64,000 nt of DNA, from positions 62,001 through 126,000 of the forward strand of contig NZ_SZVS01000011.1 in the NCBI RefSeq assembly GCF_007670255.1. The letters are read 5' to 3'. The translations under genes were made by a program, and so were the position numbers. The notes beneath the pieces were generated by a model. The model saw nothing but the letters and a program-made list of their open reading frames with translations. It was not told where the DNA came from and made no database searches. Below, one piece after another: positions 27,754 to 37,242 of this stretch (its first letter is position 1; the number at the start of each line of letters is the position of its first letter). This DNA is from Paenarthrobacter nicotinovorans. GTDB lineage: Bacteria; Actinomycetota; Actinomycetes; Actinomycetales; Micrococcaceae.

Positions 27754-27936
27754 ATGGCCGGGGCAAGCGGCAGGGCACACGCTGTCGAGGCCGATGTCAG
27801 CTGCCCAACCGACGTCGAACGCTTGTTCGATGAAGCGTGCAGGTGGGGATCCGTGACGGCCGTTATCAACAATGCGGCCATCACGGGCAATCTGATCGGC
27901 CCCTTGGTGGACGTGCCCGTGGAAACAGGACGCTGA
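27754..27936 (+). pseudogene. Remnant of a short-chain dehydrogenase/reductase
   Basis: The plus frame reads AHAVEADVSCPTDVERLFDE followed by ACRWGSVTAVINNAAITG, an unmistakable piece of a classical SDR (the DVS...D segment and the NNAG-type motif, here NNAA). Both the Rossmann glycine motif before it and the Tyr-Lys catalytic part after it are missing. A full SDR has about 250 residues; this is about 55. It ends in TGA at 27936. Probably a decayed or recombined gene between ppgK and nrdR. Confidence 0.7.
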
Positions 27937-27997
27937 TCCCCCGCGGGATGTGGTGCCGGTGGCGGCTGCGGCTTCCCCTCCGCTGCCGCCACCGGAG

Positions 27998-28501
27998 CTA
28001 GAGTTGGCTCGCCTCGGTGCCCTTGGGTTGCTTGCTGGCTGCTTTCGCGTGGCCAACATGTTCGTGGCGAAGCAGGGCAATGGCGGACTCGAAGTCTTCC
28101 AACGATTCAAAGGCCTGGTAGACGCTGGCGAAGCGGAGGTAGGCCACCTCATCGAGTTTGCGGAGCGGACCAAGAATGGCGAGCCCCACCTCATGGGCAT
28201 CGATCTCGGCGGCCCCGGAAGAACGGATGTTCTCTTCCACTTCCTGCGCGAGCATGGCGAGATCGTCCTCTGTGACAGGCCGCCCCTGGCAGGCCTTGCG
28301 GACGCCGCTGATCACCTTGATGCGGCTGAACGGTTCACCGACGCCTGAGCGCTTGATGACCGAGAGGCTGGTAGTTTCCACGGTGGTGAAGCGACGGCCA
28401 CACTCGGGGCATTGCCGGCGGCGGCGGATGGAAGAGCCGTCGTCCGCCATTCGGCTGTCGACGACGCGGGAATCAGGATTCCGGCAGAACGGACAATACA
28501 C
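27998..28501 (-). CDS. nrdR: Transcriptional repressor NrdR
   Basis: 167 residues. Zinc ribbon: Cys3 and Cys6 (VYCPFC) and Cys31 and Cys34 (QCPECG), followed by RRFTTVE. The ATP-cone occupies about residues 49-139 ([19 protein letters not shown]...). NrdR senses (d)ATP and represses ribonucleotide reductase genes. I choose GTG 28501, with GGGGAGG upstream, because it yields the canonical N-terminus; the longer frame to 28561 is not conserved. A basic, Lys-rich tail ([17 protein letters not shown]) exceeds the minimal family. No nrd gene is beside it. Two NrdR-box-like sequences lie upstream, just after hisD. Confidence 0.95.
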   Translation of the reverse strand: MYCPFCRNPDSRVVDSRMADDGSSIRRRRQCPECGRRFTTVETTSLSVIKRSGVGEPFSRIKVISGVRKACQGRPVTEDDLAMLAQEVEENIRSSGAAEIDAHEVGLAILGPLRKLDEVAYLRFASVYQAFESLEDFESAIALLRHEHVGHAKAASKQPKGTEASQL

Positions 28502-28563
28502 GCTGGGCCTCCCCTGACAACTCCGGCACGTGGGCCAACCGGCAAGCCGCCGGATACGCAAAA

Positions 28564-28590
28564 GGTGCCGGAAGATTCACTTCCGGCACC
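28564..28590 (-). terminator. Hairpin between hisD and nrdR
   Basis: Perfect 11-bp stem GGTGCCGGAAG / CTTCCGGCACC with a 5-nt loop; on the minus strand TTTT follows, as in an intrinsic terminator for hisD. It lies between two NrdR-box-like sites (28629-28666) and the nrdR start (28501), so it might also attenuate nrdR. Confidence 0.7.
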
Positions 28591-28628
28591 AGTTTACGTA
28601 GGTACCCGCGATAATGACAAGCTTGTAA

Positions 28629-28666
28629 TTACTACATGTTGTGGTGGGCACCCTTATATGTAGTGG
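28629..28666. promoter_or_regulatory. Two NrdR-box-like sites
   Basis: TTACTACATGTTGTGG (28629-28644) and CCCTTATATGTAGTGG (28651-28666) each agree with about 10-11 of 16 positions of the NrdR consensus (ACACWATATATWGTGT). Paired boxes are the usual NrdR arrangement. Here they start 22 bp apart, about two helical turns. They lie 9 bp past the hisD stop and about 130-165 bp upstream of nrdR, suggesting autoregulation. Confidence 0.55.
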
Positions 28667-28674
28667 TTATCGCT

Positions 28675-30033
28675 CTACTGAAAGCGGATCCGGACAGCAT
28701 CTCCATGGCCCGGGAGGTCTTCCGCCCCGGACAAGCTGACGATGTGCCCGCTGACCTGCTCCAAGGCAGCGCGGTTGTAGTTGATCACCTGCACTGCGCG
28801 CAGGAAGGTGGTCACGTTCAGCCCGGAAGAGAACGCCGCAGTGCCACTGGTGGGCAGCACGTGGTTGGATCCGGCGCAGTAGTCGCCCAGGCTGACCGGG
28901 CTGTAATCCCCCACGAAGATCGCTCCGGCGTTGTGGATGCGGGCAGCCACCGCTGCGGCATCCGCCGTCATGATTTCCAGGTGCTCCGCGGCATACGCAT
29001 TGCAGACCGCGATCCCCTGCTCAAGGTCATCCACCAGGACCACGCCCGACTGTGGGCCGGACAAAGCCTCCAGGACACGGGCGCTGTGCTTGGTCTGGAG
29101 GGCTTGCCGTTCCAGCTCACGGACGACGGCGTCAGCCAGCTCCGCGGAATCGGTCACCAGGACCGAAGCTGCTTTGGGATCGTGCTCGGCCTGGCTGATC
29201 AGGTCCGCCGCCACCAGTGGCGGCTGGGCGGTGGAATCGGCGAGGATGGCGATCTCCGTGGTTCCCGCCTCCGAGTCGATGCCCACCACGCCCTTGACCA
29301 GGCGCTTTGCCGTGGCGACGAAGATGTTGCCCGGACCAGTAACGACGTCGACGGGCTCGATGGGCAATTCGTCCCCGGAACCCGGGATGCCGTAGGCAAA
29401 CGACACGATGGCCTGCGCGCCACCGATCGCGTAAACCTCGTCAATGCCCAGAAGCTTGGCTGCTGCGAGGATCGTGGGGTGCGGCAGTCCGCCAAAATCC
29501 TTCTGCGGCGGTGACGCCAAGGCGATGGATTCGACGCCGGCAGCCACAGCGGGAACGACGTTCATGATGACGGAGGAAGCCAAGGGAGCGAGACCGCCGG
29601 GCACGTAGAGACCCACCCGGCCTACCGGGATCCAGTTCTGGCTCACAACGGCGCCGTCCCCGAGGGATACGTCCACACTGGCGGGGCGCTGGCGGTCGGC
29701 GAACTGCCGGGCCCTGCTGATCGACTCTTCCAGGGCCGCCCGTACGTCCGGATCAAGCCCGGCCAGGGCCTCGTCCAGCGCTTCCCGAGACACCCGGGGG
29801 TGGGACTGTTCCACGCCGTCGAACTTACTGGCCAGCTCCGTCAGCGCGCTGAAGCCGCGGGTGCGGACAGCGGAAATAATGTCCTGGACCTTCTGTTCCG
29901 CATCCGCCATGGTCTGATGGCGCGCCCTGGGAACAGCTGCACGGAGTTCCGCCAGGGACAGGCGGCGGCCCCGGAAGTCAATGCTCCGGAAGTTAAGGGC
30001 GGCTGGGGCGGAAGTATCGGAGGAAGTGGTCAC
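28675..30033 (-). CDS. hisD: Histidinol dehydrogenase
   Basis: 452 residues; last two steps of histidine synthesis (histidinol to histidine, NAD- and zinc-dependent). Conserved blocks: [81 protein letters not shown] and [20 protein letters not shown]. The zinc ligands fall in the QAEHD and AEHLEIM regions. The start is a GTG. TAAAAT at 30040-30045 lies 6 bp before it and overlaps the stop codon of the upstream membrane-protein gene. Other his genes are not in the window. Confidence 0.96.
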   Translation of the reverse strand: MTTSSDTSAPAALNFRSIDFRGRRLSLAELRAAVPRARHQTMADAEQKVQDIISAVRTRGFSALTELASKFDGVEQSHPRVSREALDEALAGLDPDVRAALEESISRARQFADRQRPASVDVSLGDGAVVSQNWIPVGRVGLYVPGGLAPLASSVIMNVVPAVAAGVESIALASPPQKDFGGLPHPTILAAAKLLGIDEVYAIGGAQAIVSFAYGIPGSGDELPIEPVDVVTGPGNIFVATAKRLVKGVVGIDSEAGTTEIAILADSTAQPPLVAADLISQAEHDPKAASVLVTDSAELADAVVRELERQALQTKHSARVLEALSGPQSGVVLVDDLEQGIAVCNAYAAEHLEIMTADAAAVAARIHNAGAIFVGDYSPVSLGDYCAGSNHVLPTSGTAAFSSGLNVTTFLRAVQVINYNRAALEQVSGHIVSLSGAEDLPGHGDAVRIRFQ

Positions 30034-30037
30034 CCGG

Positions 30038-30571
30038 CTATTTTACGGGCTTCTTGGAAAGAACCCCGAACAGTGACAGGACGAAGGTGACAAAGGACGT
30101 CGCACCGGTCCACAGCAACAGCACGGCATAGGACCGGAGGGTAAAGCCGTACCCCGGGCCAAGGCTGGGGTTGGGCGGAGGCCCCCACAGCTGTGCCGCG
30201 AGCAGGCCGGTAAGCCAAGCGGTGAGCGCACCCGCCACACCTCCCAGCAGTGCGTATACCAACCGGCGCCGCGCGGCTGCTCCTTCGAGCTTTCCGTCGA
30301 GCAGGAGCCCCACGACGCACCCGGCCACCAGCATGAGGGCCGCCAGGACCAAGTCGCGCGGCAGCCATGACGAGGGGTTGTCGGGGTTCGACAGATCGGG
30401 ATTTCCGGAAATGAGATTAAGACCGCCCGGAGCCATCAGCCACCACAACAGGCCGACGACAAGTCCGGCAACCGCAGGCAGAACCAGCCAAAGGAAGTCC
30501 CTTCCCGCGCGTGATCCGGGGGCCGGAGCCGGTTGGGAAACAGTCGGAAGGTTCACAAGGGGCTCGGTCAT
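30038..30571 (-). CDS. Integral membrane protein, DUF2567-like, unknown function
   Basis: 177 residues with four predicted helices: about 27-46 ([20 protein letters not shown]), 72-91 ([20 protein letters not shown]), 103-122 and 147-168. A polar loop with [19 protein letters not shown] follows helix 1. The topology and the DG after helix 2 recall DUF2567, but I am not certain. It ends 4 bp before hisD on the same strand. TAATCT lies 7 bp upstream of the ATG, indicating a leaderless start. Confidence 0.72.
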   Translation of the reverse strand: MTEPLVNLPTVSQPAPAPGSRAGRDFLWLVLPAVAGLVVGLLWWLMAPGGLNLISGNPDLSNPDNPSSWLPRDLVLAALMLVAGCVVGLLLDGKLEGAAARRRLVYALLGGVAGALTAWLTGLLAAQLWGPPPNPSLGPGYGFTLRSYAVLLLWTGATSFVTFVLSLFGVLSKKPVK

Positions 30572-30680
30572 GCAACCCAGATTAACAAAGGTTTACGCTG
30601 GCCCGGCAAAAAGAGGGAACCGGCGCCCGGGAGGAATACTCTGGGAGAAGAGTACGAGCCCACCCCAGGAGAACACCACC

Positions 30681-31181
30681 GTGGCAAGCGAACCATCCGG
30701 CTTTGAACAGACTTTCAGGGAAATGTTCCGCAGGCACGCCGCCGGAGTTGCCATCATCACGGCCAATCTCAACGGCAAACCCTTCGGATTTACCGCGACG
30801 TCGGTGGCCTCATTGTCCGCCGAGCCACCCCGCTTCACCTTCAACATGGCCAGGAGTTCCAGTTCATGGCCTGCCGTGGCAAACGCGGAATACATCGGCG
30901 TCCACATGCTCGGGCTCGAAAACCAGGCATTGGCCAACAGGTTCGCCCGCACCCGCGACCGCTTCGAAGGCGATCATTGGGAACCAGGTCCCCACGACGT
31001 GCCGATCCTCAAGGACGTCAGCGGGTGGCTGGTCGGCAAGATCCAGATGCGCTTGTCTTTTGAGAACAATGCAGTGGTCGTAGTGGAGGTAGTGGATGGC
31101 CAGGTGGGCGGAGACGGTGCACCGCTGCTGTACCACAGCGGCGCCTACAGCAAGCCGGCTCCGCTGGACTACGAAATTTAG
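30681..31181 (+). CDS. Flavin reductase family protein (FMN-binding split barrel)
   Basis: 166 residues beginning with GTG after AGGAGA (about 9 bp). The family pattern is clear: FREMFRRHAAGVAIITANLNGKPFGFTATSVASLSAEPPRF (flavin site), LGLENQALANRFA and the C-terminal GAPLLYHSGAYSK. Such proteins reduce FMN or FAD for monooxygenases, or bind flavin directly. No partner oxygenase is adjacent, so the pathway is unknown. The frame extends far upstream without stop but has no coding character there. Confidence 0.88.
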   Translation: MASEPSGFEQTFREMFRRHAAGVAIITANLNGKPFGFTATSVASLSAEPPRFTFNMARSSSSWPAVANAEYIGVHMLGLENQALANRFARTRDRFEGDHWEPGPHDVPILKDVSGWLVGKIQMRLSFENNAVVVVEVVDGQVGGDGAPLLYHSGAYSKPAPLDYEI

Positions 31182-31216
31182 CGCAGCCCAGCGGAGGTGC
31201 AGCGGCGCGGGGACCC

Positions 31217-31249
31217 GGCCTGCCTTGGTTTCAATGGTCCAGGCAGGCC
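31217..31249. terminator. Hairpin between flavin reductase gene and dnaE ends
   Basis: 9-bp stem GGCCTGCCT / AGGCAGGCC with a GC-pair extension. It overlaps the last codons and stop of dnaE. No T tract on either side, so the terminator assignment is tentative. Confidence 0.4.
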
Positions 31250-34200
31250 GGCCCAAGCAGGACCTTGAGGTCTCCAAAGAGCGACGGACTGGGATTCACC
31301 CGAAGATGCACGGGCAATCCCATGACCTCTACCTTGGTATCGCCCATCAGCTTCAGCCTGACCTCTGAATTCCCTCGGTGCGTCCGGAGGACATCCCGCA
31401 GGTCCGTGACCACTGCTTCAGTGGCTTTGAACGTGGGGATGGTGATGACCACGGGGCCGTTGACGCTTTCACTCAGATCGGGCACCGAGAGTTCCATGCA
31501 GTTCAGGGTCACTGCGCCATCGTCCCGCCGCTGCAGGCGGCCCTTGACCACTACGATCAAGTCTTCAGCCAGGACGGAGGCGATAGGCCCGTAGACCTGG
31601 CCAAAGAACATGACCTCCATTGAAGCCCCAAGGTCCTCAATCTCCGCCCGGGCGTAGGCGTTGCCGCTGGCCTTTGCGATCCTTCTGCTCAAGGAGGTGA
31701 TCATCCCCGCAATGGTGACAATGGCGCCGTCGTGCGGTCCGTCCTCGGCGATGATCGACGCAATGGACTGTTCGGCGTGCTGGCTCAGGACCCCCTCCAG
31801 CCCCTGCAGGGGGTGGTCCGACACGTACAGGCCCAACATATCCCGTTCGAAGGAAAGCTTGTCCTTCTTGTCCCATTCGGGCAGATCGGGAATCTCCGTG
31901 GTGAGCGAAGCTTCCGGCTCCTGGTCTTCAAACCCGGCAAAGAGATCGAACTGGCCAATCGCCTCATTGCGTTTGAGCGTAATGACCGAATCGATGGCTT
32001 CTTCGTGGACCATCGCCAGGGCCCTGCGATGGTGGCCGAGGGAATCGAAGGCGCCGGCTTTGATCAGCGATTCGATGGTCCGCTTGTTGCAGACCACGGC
32101 AGGGACCTTCAGGAGGAAGTCCTTGAAGGACGTGTACTTCCCCTCGGTCGCCCGGGTGGAGACCATCGCGTCCACGACGTTGACGCCAACGTTGCGAATG
32201 GCGCCCATGCCGAAGCGGATGTCCTGGCCCACCGGGGTGAAGTTCAAGGACGATTCGTTGACGTCCGGCGGCAGCACGGTGATGCCCATGCGGCGGCACT
32301 CGTTGAGGTAGATCGCGGACTTGTCCTTGTCGTCGCCCACCGAGGTCAGGAGGGCGGCCATGTACTCCGGCGCGTAGTGCGCCTTCAGGTAGGCCGTCCA
32401 GTAGGAAATCACCCCGTAGGCGGCCGAGTGCGCCTTGTTGAAGGCGTAGTCGGAGAACGGAAGGAGAATATCCCACAGGGTCTTGACGGCCTCCATGGAG
32501 TAGCCGTTGTCCTGCATGCCTTGGGAGAACCCGGCGAACTGCTTGTCCAGTTCGGACTTCTTCTTCTTACCCATGGCACGCCGAAGGATATCTGCCTGGC
32601 CCAGCGAGTAGCCGGCCAGCTTCTGCGCCACGGCCATGACCTGCTCTTGGTAGACGATCAGGCCGAAGGTGCCGCCCAGGATCTCTTTGAGCGGTTCCTC
32701 AAGCTCCGGGTGGATCGGGATGACCTCCTGGATGCCGTTCTTGCGCAAGGCGTAGTCCGTATGGGCGTTGGCGCCCATGGGACCTGGCCGGTACAGGGCA
32801 AGGACTGCGGAGATGTCTTCGAAGTTGTCAGGCTTCATGAGCTTCAGCAGCGACCGCATGGGACCGCCGTCGAGCTGGAACACGCCCAGGGTGTCGCCGC
32901 GGGCCAGAAGCTCGTAGGACGCTGCGTCGTCCAGCTCAAGTGTCTCGAGGTCGAGTTCAATGCCCCGGTTCATCTTGATGTTTTCCAGGGCGTCCGAAAT
33001 GATCGTCAGGTTTCGCAGGCCCAGGAAGTCCATCTTGATCAGGCCAAGGCCCTCGGACGTGGGGTAATCGAACTGGGTGATGACCTGGCCGTCCTGGAAC
33101 CGGCGCATGATCGGAATGACGTCGATGATGGGATCCGAGGACATGATCACACCGGCAGCGTGGACACCCCATTGGCGCTTCAGGCCCTCGATGCCAAGCG
33201 CAGTCTCGAAGACCTTGGCGGCCTCAGGGTCCGTGGCGATGAGCTGGCGGAAGTCCCCCGCCTCGCTGTAACGCTTTGACTCGGGATTCTGGATGTCCGC
33301 GAGGGGGATGTCCTTGGCCATGACGGCAGGCGGAAGGGCCTTGGTCAGCGTCTCGCCCATGCTGAACGGGTAACCAAGCACACGCGAAGAGTCCTTCAGC
33401 GCCTGCTTGGTCTTGATGGTTCCATAGGTCACGATCATCGCCACGCGTTCGTCACCGTACTTCTTGGTGACGTAGTCGATCACTTCCGAGCGGCGACGAT
33501 CATCGAAGTCGACGTCAAAGTCGGGCATGGAAACGCGGTCGGGGTTAAGGAAGCGTTCGAAGATCAGGCCGTGCTGGAGCGGGTCGAGGTCGGTGATCCT
33601 CATGGCGTAAGCCACCATGGAGCCTGCACCGGAACCACGGCCCGGACCTACGCGGATGCCGTTGTTCTTGGCCCAGTTGATGAAGTCGGCCACCACGAGG
33701 AAGTATCCGGGGAAGCCCATGGACGTGATGACGCCGAGCTCATAATCGGCCTGCTTGCGTACCTTGTCCGGGATTCCGTTGGGGTACCGGTACTTCAGTC
33801 CCGCATCGACCTCCTTGACCAGCCAGGAGGTTTCGTCCTCTCCTGGCGGGCAAGGGAAGCGGGGCATATAGTTGGCGCCGGTGTTGAAGGACACTTCGCA
33901 ACGCTCCGCGATCAGGAGCGTGTTGTCGCAGGCTTCGGGATGGTCACGGAACAGCTCCCGCATTTCCTGCGGAGATTTCAGGTAGTAACCACTGCCCGAG
34001 AAGGCGAAGCGCGAACCGCCGTTGTCGTACGTAGGCTCAAGCAACGTGGAACCGGATTGGATGGCCAGCAAGGCCTCGTGCGCCTTGGCGTCGTGTTCGT
34101 GGGTGTAGTGGAGGTCGTTGGTGGCGACCAGAGGGAGGTTAAGTTCCTTCGCCAGGCGGAGCAGGTCTCCGGTGACACGCCTTTCAATGTCCAGGCCGTG

Positions 34201-34788
34201 GTCCATCAACTCGCAGTAATAGTTTTCCGCGCCGAAGATGTCCCGGAACTCCGCGGCGGCTTCGACGGCCTCCCGGTAGAGCCCCAGGCGAAGCTTGGTC
34301 TGCACCTCACCCGACGGGCATCCCGTGGTGGCAATGAGTCCTTCGGAGTAGGTGTTGAGCAGCTCCCGGTCCAGGCGGGGCCACTTGCCGAAGACAGAAT
34401 CCAGGGAGGCAATGGAGGAGGCCCGGAACAGGTTCCTCATACCCACGTTGTTGTAGCTCAGCAACGTCATGTGGGTGTAGGAACCGCCACCGGATACGTC
34501 GTCCTTGCGCTGGCTTTCGTCGCCCCACCTGACGCGTTCTTTGTCGCCGCGCGCCGTCCCGGGAGTTACATAGGCTTCGACGCCGATGATCGGCTTGATG
34601 CCCTTGTCCGTGGCCTTGCGCCAGAAGTCGAAGGCGCCGAAGAGGTAACCATGGTCCGTGGTGGCCAAGGCCGGCATGCCCAAGCGCTCAGTTTCGTCGA
34701 ACAACTCCCCCAGCCGGGCCGCTCCATCCAGCATGGAGTATTCGGTGTGGGTGTGAAGGTGGACGAACGAATCATTGCTGGAAGTCAC
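31231..34788 (-). CDS. dnaE: DNA polymerase III alpha subunit
   Basis: 1185 residues; main replicative polymerase. The PHP domain begins FVHLHTHTEYSMLDGAARL. The polymerase domain has GRGSGAGSMVAYAM and the catalytic aspartates in MPDFDVDFDDRRR. The YQEQVM and GMGKKKKSELDKQ blocks, a helix-hairpin-helix region and a C-terminal OB fold (GMITSLSRRI...) are all present. TAGACT at 34795-34800 is 6 bp before the GTG at 34788, so I take this second of two tandem GTGs as the start of a leaderless mRNA. It follows rluD and lspA on the same strand but has its own promoter. Confidence 0.96.
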   Translation of the reverse strand: MTSSNDSFVHLHTHTEYSMLDGAARLGELFDETERLGMPALATTDHGYLFGAFDFWRKATDKGIKPIIGVEAYVTPGTARGDKERVRWGDESQRKDDVSGGGSYTHMTLLSYNNVGMRNLFRASSIASLDSVFGKWPRLDRELLNTYSEGLIATTGCPSGEVQTKLRLGLYREAVEAAAEFRDIFGAENYYCELMDHGLDIERRVTGDLLRLAKELNLPLVATNDLHYTHEHDAKAHEALLAIQSGSTLLEPTYDNGGSRFAFSGSGYYLKSPQEMRELFRDHPEACDNTLLIAERCEVSFNTGANYMPRFPCPPGEDETSWLVKEVDAGLKYRYPNGIPDKVRKQADYELGVITSMGFPGYFLVVADFINWAKNNGIRVGPGRGSGAGSMVAYAMRITDLDPLQHGLIFERFLNPDRVSMPDFDVDFDDRRRSEVIDYVTKKYGDERVAMIVTYGTIKTKQALKDSSRVLGYPFSMGETLTKALPPAVMAKDIPLADIQNPESKRYSEAGDFRQLIATDPEAAKVFETALGIEGLKRQWGVHAAGVIMSSDPIIDVIPIMRRFQDGQVITQFDYPTSEGLGLIKMDFLGLRNLTIISDALENIKMNRGIELDLETLELDDAASYELLARGDTLGVFQLDGGPMRSLLKLMKPDNFEDISAVLALYRPGPMGANAHTDYALRKNGIQEVIPIHPELEEPLKEILGGTFGLIVYQEQVMAVAQKLAGYSLGQADILRRAMGKKKKSELDKQFAGFSQGMQDNGYSMEAVKTLWDILLPFSDYAFNKAHSAAYGVISYWTAYLKAHYAPEYMAALLTSVGDDKDKSAIYLNECRRMGITVLPPDVNESSLNFTPVGQDIRFGMGAIRNVGVNVVDAMVSTRATEGKYTSFKDFLLKVPAVVCNKRTIESLIKAGAFDSLGHHRRALAMVHEEAIDSVITLKRNEAIGQFDLFAGFEDQEPEASLTTEIPDLPEWDKKDKLSFERDMLGLYVSDHPLQGLEGVLSQHAEQSIASIIAEDGPHDGAIVTIAGMITSLSRRIAKASGNAYARAEIEDLGASMEVMFFGQVYGPIASVLAEDLIVVVKGRLQRRDDGAVTLNCMELSVPDLSESVNGPVVITIPTFKATEAVVTDLRDVLRTHRGNSEVRLKLMGDTKVEVMGLPVHLRVNPSPSLFGDLKVLLGPACLDH

Positions 34789-34810
34789 CACGACAGTCTA
34801 CCGTCCCGGG

Positions 34811-35737
34811 CTAGGCGGACCCTGTTGCCAGAAGGTCCAAGGCGTACTGGAGATCGGCCGGATAGTCGCTGACAACCTCCACCCATTCGCCCGTGCGAGG
34901 GTGGGTGAAGCCAAGCTGGCGGGCATGCAGCCATTGCCGGGTCAATCCAAGGGTCGCGGCCAGGCGGGGGTCGGCCCCGTAGGTGAGATCTCCGGCACAC
35001 GGGTGGCGCAAAGCGGAGAAGTGGACCCTGATCTGGTGGGTGCGACCCGTCTCCAGGTGCACTTCGACCAAGGTCGCCTTGCCGAAGGCCTCCAAAACCT
35101 CATAGTGGGTGACGGACGGCCGACCGTCCTCGATAACCGCGAACCGCCAGTCATGGCCGGGGTGGCGGCCAATGGGCGCATCAATGGTGCCTACCAGCGG
35201 GTCGGGCAGGCCCTGCACGACGGCGTGATAGACCTTCTCGACGGTACGTTCCTTGAAGGCCTTCTTCAGCACCGTGTAGGCGTGCTCAGTCTTCGCCACC
35301 ACCATGACACCGGAGGTCCCGACGTCGAGCCTGTGGACAATGCCCGCCCGCTCAGTGGCGCCGGAGGTGGAGATACGATAACCGGCACCCGCGAGGCCGC
35401 CAACCACCGTCGGCCCAACCCAGCCCGGAGAGGGGTGCGCTGCAACTCCCACAGGTTTGTCGATGACAACAAAGTCCTCATCGTCCAGCAGGATCTTCAG
35501 GCCTTCCACAACTTCCTCCACCACTTCAAGGGGGTCACGACGCTCGGGAACCGTGACGTCCAACACGGCGCCGGCAGTAAGCTTTGCCGATTTGCCCAAG
35601 GCCGCACCACCACTGGTGACATTGCCTTCAGCTATCAGCAGTGCTGCGGCGGACCTGGAGATGTCCAGCAACCGGGCCAGCCCGGCATCGGCACGGACGC
35701 CCGCCAGCTCGTCGGGTACTACGACGGAATTACTCAC
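34811..35737 (-). CDS. rluD: 23S rRNA pseudouridine synthase, RluA/RluD family
   Basis: 308 residues. An N-terminal S4 RNA-binding domain (about 10-75, [26 protein letters not shown]) is followed by the catalytic domain with [15 protein letters not shown] (catalytic Asp), [10 protein letters not shown] and [10 protein letters not shown]. The GTG start at 35737 overlaps the lspA stop codon by several bases, so it is coupled to lspA as in many bacteria. A longer frame to 35914 is only the lspA shadow. The exact uridine target (RluD-type) is inferred from context. Confidence 0.9.
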   Translation of the reverse strand: MSNSVVVPDELAGVRADAGLARLLDISRSAAALLIAEGNVTSGGAALGKSAKLTAGAVLDVTVPERRDPLEVVEEVVEGLKILLDDEDFVVIDKPVGVAAHPSPGWVGPTVVGGLAGAGYRISTSGATERAGIVHRLDVGTSGVMVVAKTEHAYTVLKKAFKERTVEKVYHAVVQGLPDPLVGTIDAPIGRHPGHDWRFAVIEDGRPSVTHYEVLEAFGKATLVEVHLETGRTHQIRVHFSALRHPCAGDLTYGADPRLAATLGLTRQWLHARQLGFTHPRTGEWVEVVSDYPADLQYALDLLATGSA

Positions 35738-36326
35738 CGGCGCCACTCCCACCGGCCGGCTTCCTGTCCGAGGCAGGCTTGGCTGCCACGTGCCGGCTTC
35801 CGTCCATGCCGATCCCCCGCAGGGTGAGCAGGCAGATGATGACGACGCCGGATACCACCGCTGAGTCAGCGATGTTGAAGATGGCGAAATTGGGCAACTG
35901 GATGAAGTCGACAACGTGGCCCATCGCGAAAGAGGGTTCGCGGAACAAGCGGTCGGTCAGGTTGCCGAGGGCACCGCCCAAAAGCAGGCCCAGGGACAAC
36001 GCCCACCAGGCCGATCCCAGCTTACGAAGCTGGAAGAGAATTGCCACGGAGACAGCGGCCATGACGATGGTGAATATCCACGTCACATTTTCGCCGATGG
36101 AAAATGCTGCGCCGGAATTCCTGATGTAGTACCAGTGCAGCAGCGGGGGCAGGACCGGGATACGCTCCCCCTCGGTCATTGTGCTGGTCACCCAGAGCTT
36201 GGTGAGCTGGTCAAACGTGTACGCGAACGCGGCGAAGCCGGCAAAGAGCCAGAGCATGGCCGGACGCCACTTCCGCCGCGCGTTGGGCGCAGCCTGCGAG
36301 GCGTCATCGCTAAGGTCGTCTGTCAT
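35730..36326 (-). CDS. lspA: Lipoprotein signal peptidase
   Basis: 198-residue inner-membrane aspartyl protease that cleaves prolipoprotein signal peptides. Four helices are seen (about 23-43, 80-100, 106-122 and 150-172). Catalytic aspartates lie in GNLTDR (Asp125) and FNIADS (Asp154); NSGAAFSI is also present. Both termini are extended compared with E. coli: about 20 polar residues at the N-terminus and a Lys/Ala-rich tail. It is placed between wag31 and rluD, but a terminator separates it from wag31. Confidence 0.94.
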   Translation of the reverse strand: MTDDLSDDASQAAPNARRKWRPAMLWLFAGFAAFAYTFDQLTKLWVTSTMTEGERIPVLPPLLHWYYIRNSGAAFSIGENVTWIFTIVMAAVSVAILFQLRKLGSAWWALSLGLLLGGALGNLTDRLFREPSFAMGHVVDFIQLPNFAIFNIADSAVVSGVVIICLLTLRGIGMDGSRHVAAKPASDRKPAGGSGAGE

Positions 36327-36395
36327 AGTGCTTTCATTCGGGAGGCGTGGCGGGCTGCTTCTTGGCGCGGTTGTCCGCCTTGGGCTTTAACAAGC

Positions 36396-36433
36396 AAAGG
36401 CCGGTGGCCGAGGAGTCCTCAGCCACCGGCTTT
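36396..36433 (-). terminator. Terminator after wag31
   Basis: Arms GCCGGTGGC and GCCACCGGC with a nearly continuous inner GAGGA/TCCTC pairing. On the minus strand it begins AAAGCC and ends CCTTTGC. It separates the dcw transcript from lspA. Confidence 0.75.
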
Positions 36434-36444
36434 CAGAATACTTG

Positions 36445-37134
36445 CTAAACGTCTGCGGTTGCTTCGCCGACCTCAGGGGCGGCAACGGAGCCACGGGCGT
36501 CCAGATCGCGCAGCTGGCCTTCGATGTAGGCCTTCAGGCGTGAACGGTAGTCACGCTCGAAGCCACGGAGCTGCTCAACCTTGCGCTCCAGGACCGAACG
36601 CTGCTGCTCGAGGGCGCCAAGGATCTTGCGGGACTTCTCCTGGGCGTCGTTGACGAGGCTGGAAGCCTCGATCTGAGCCTCGGCAATGATCTTTTCCTTC
36701 TGCTGAGCACCATCGGCGACGTGCTTGTCGTGCATCTGCTGCGCCATGGCAAGCAGGCCGGCAGCGGATTCAGCGGAGGGAGTCACACTGTTGCTTGCGG
36801 CCGGGGCCTTCGCAGCTGCGGCAGCCTGCTCGGCTTCCTTCTTCTTGGCAGCTTCGGCAGCTTTGGCTTCGGCTTCTGCCTTCGCCTCAGCTTCCTTGTC
36901 GACCTTGACGGGAGCCGGAACCTTTTCGACGACCGGAGCCGCGGCGGTTGCAGCAGGCACAGCGGAACCAGCTTCGCCGAGCTTCTTGCGAAGCTCGTCA
37001 TTCTCCTGGTTCAAGCGGCGCAGTTCCACCACGATCTCGTCGAGGAAGTCATCTACCTCGTCCTGGTCGTAGCCTTCGCGGAACTTGGTCGGCTGAAAGC
37101 GCTTGTTGACAACGTCTTCTGGCGTCAAAGCCAT
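36445..37134 (-). CDS. wag31: Polar growth and division protein DivIVA (Wag31)
   Basis: 229-residue cytoplasmic coiled-coil protein that binds negatively curved membrane at poles and septum. The N-terminal lipid-binding domain is canonical (LTPEDVVNKRFQPTKFREGYDQDEVDDFLDEIVVELRRL). An Ala/Lys/Glu-rich stretch (about 60-120) follows, then a long coiled coil (about 125-215). GAGGTG lies about 6 bp before the ATG. It is the last gene of the division cluster. The 155-bp leader contains an unusual perfect hairpin and a short upstream ORF. Confidence 0.94.
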   Translation of the reverse strand: MALTPEDVVNKRFQPTKFREGYDQDEVDDFLDEIVVELRRLNQENDELRKKLGEAGSAVPAATAAAPVVEKVPAPVKVDKEAEAKAEAEAKAAEAAKKKEAEQAAAAAKAPAASNSVTPSAESAAGLLAMAQQMHDKHVADGAQQKEKIIAEAQIEASSLVNDAQEKSRKILGALEQQRSVLERKVEQLRGFERDYRSRLKAYIEGQLRDLDARGSVAAPEVGEATADV

Positions 37135-37151
37135 CTGGTCACCTCGTTGGT

Positions 37152-37205
37152 CTAGTTAGTCAGTAGGCCTTCCGGCCGTTCAAAACTACGGTACCTAAAT
37201 ATCAT
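37152..37205 (-). CDS. Putative 17-codon leader ORF upstream of wag31
   Basis: ATG at 37205 is preceded by GGAGG with 6-bp spacing, better than many genes here. It encodes MIFRYRSFERPEGLLTN and stops at TAG, 17 bp before the wag31 ATG. The ribosome site touches the foot of a perfect 12-bp-stem hairpin (37215-37242). It may be a regulatory uORF or chance. Confidence 0.35.
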   Translation of the reverse strand: MIFRYRSFERPEGLLTN

Positions 37206-37214
37206 CTGTTTCCT

Positions 37215-37242
37215 CCAATTCAACACCATCGTGTTGAATTGG
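37215..37242. repeat. Perfect 28-bp inverted repeat in the yggT-wag31 region
   Basis: CCAATTCAACAC and GTGTTGAATTGG form an exact 12-bp stem around a 4-nt loop. It is AT-rich in a GC-rich genome and is not followed by T residues on the minus strand, so an operator or RNA structural element is more likely than a terminator. Confidence 0.7.

Noticed and set aside
31732..33279. 515-codon plus-strand frame inside dnaE
   Set aside because: Shadow frame; dnaE motifs are continuous on the other strand.
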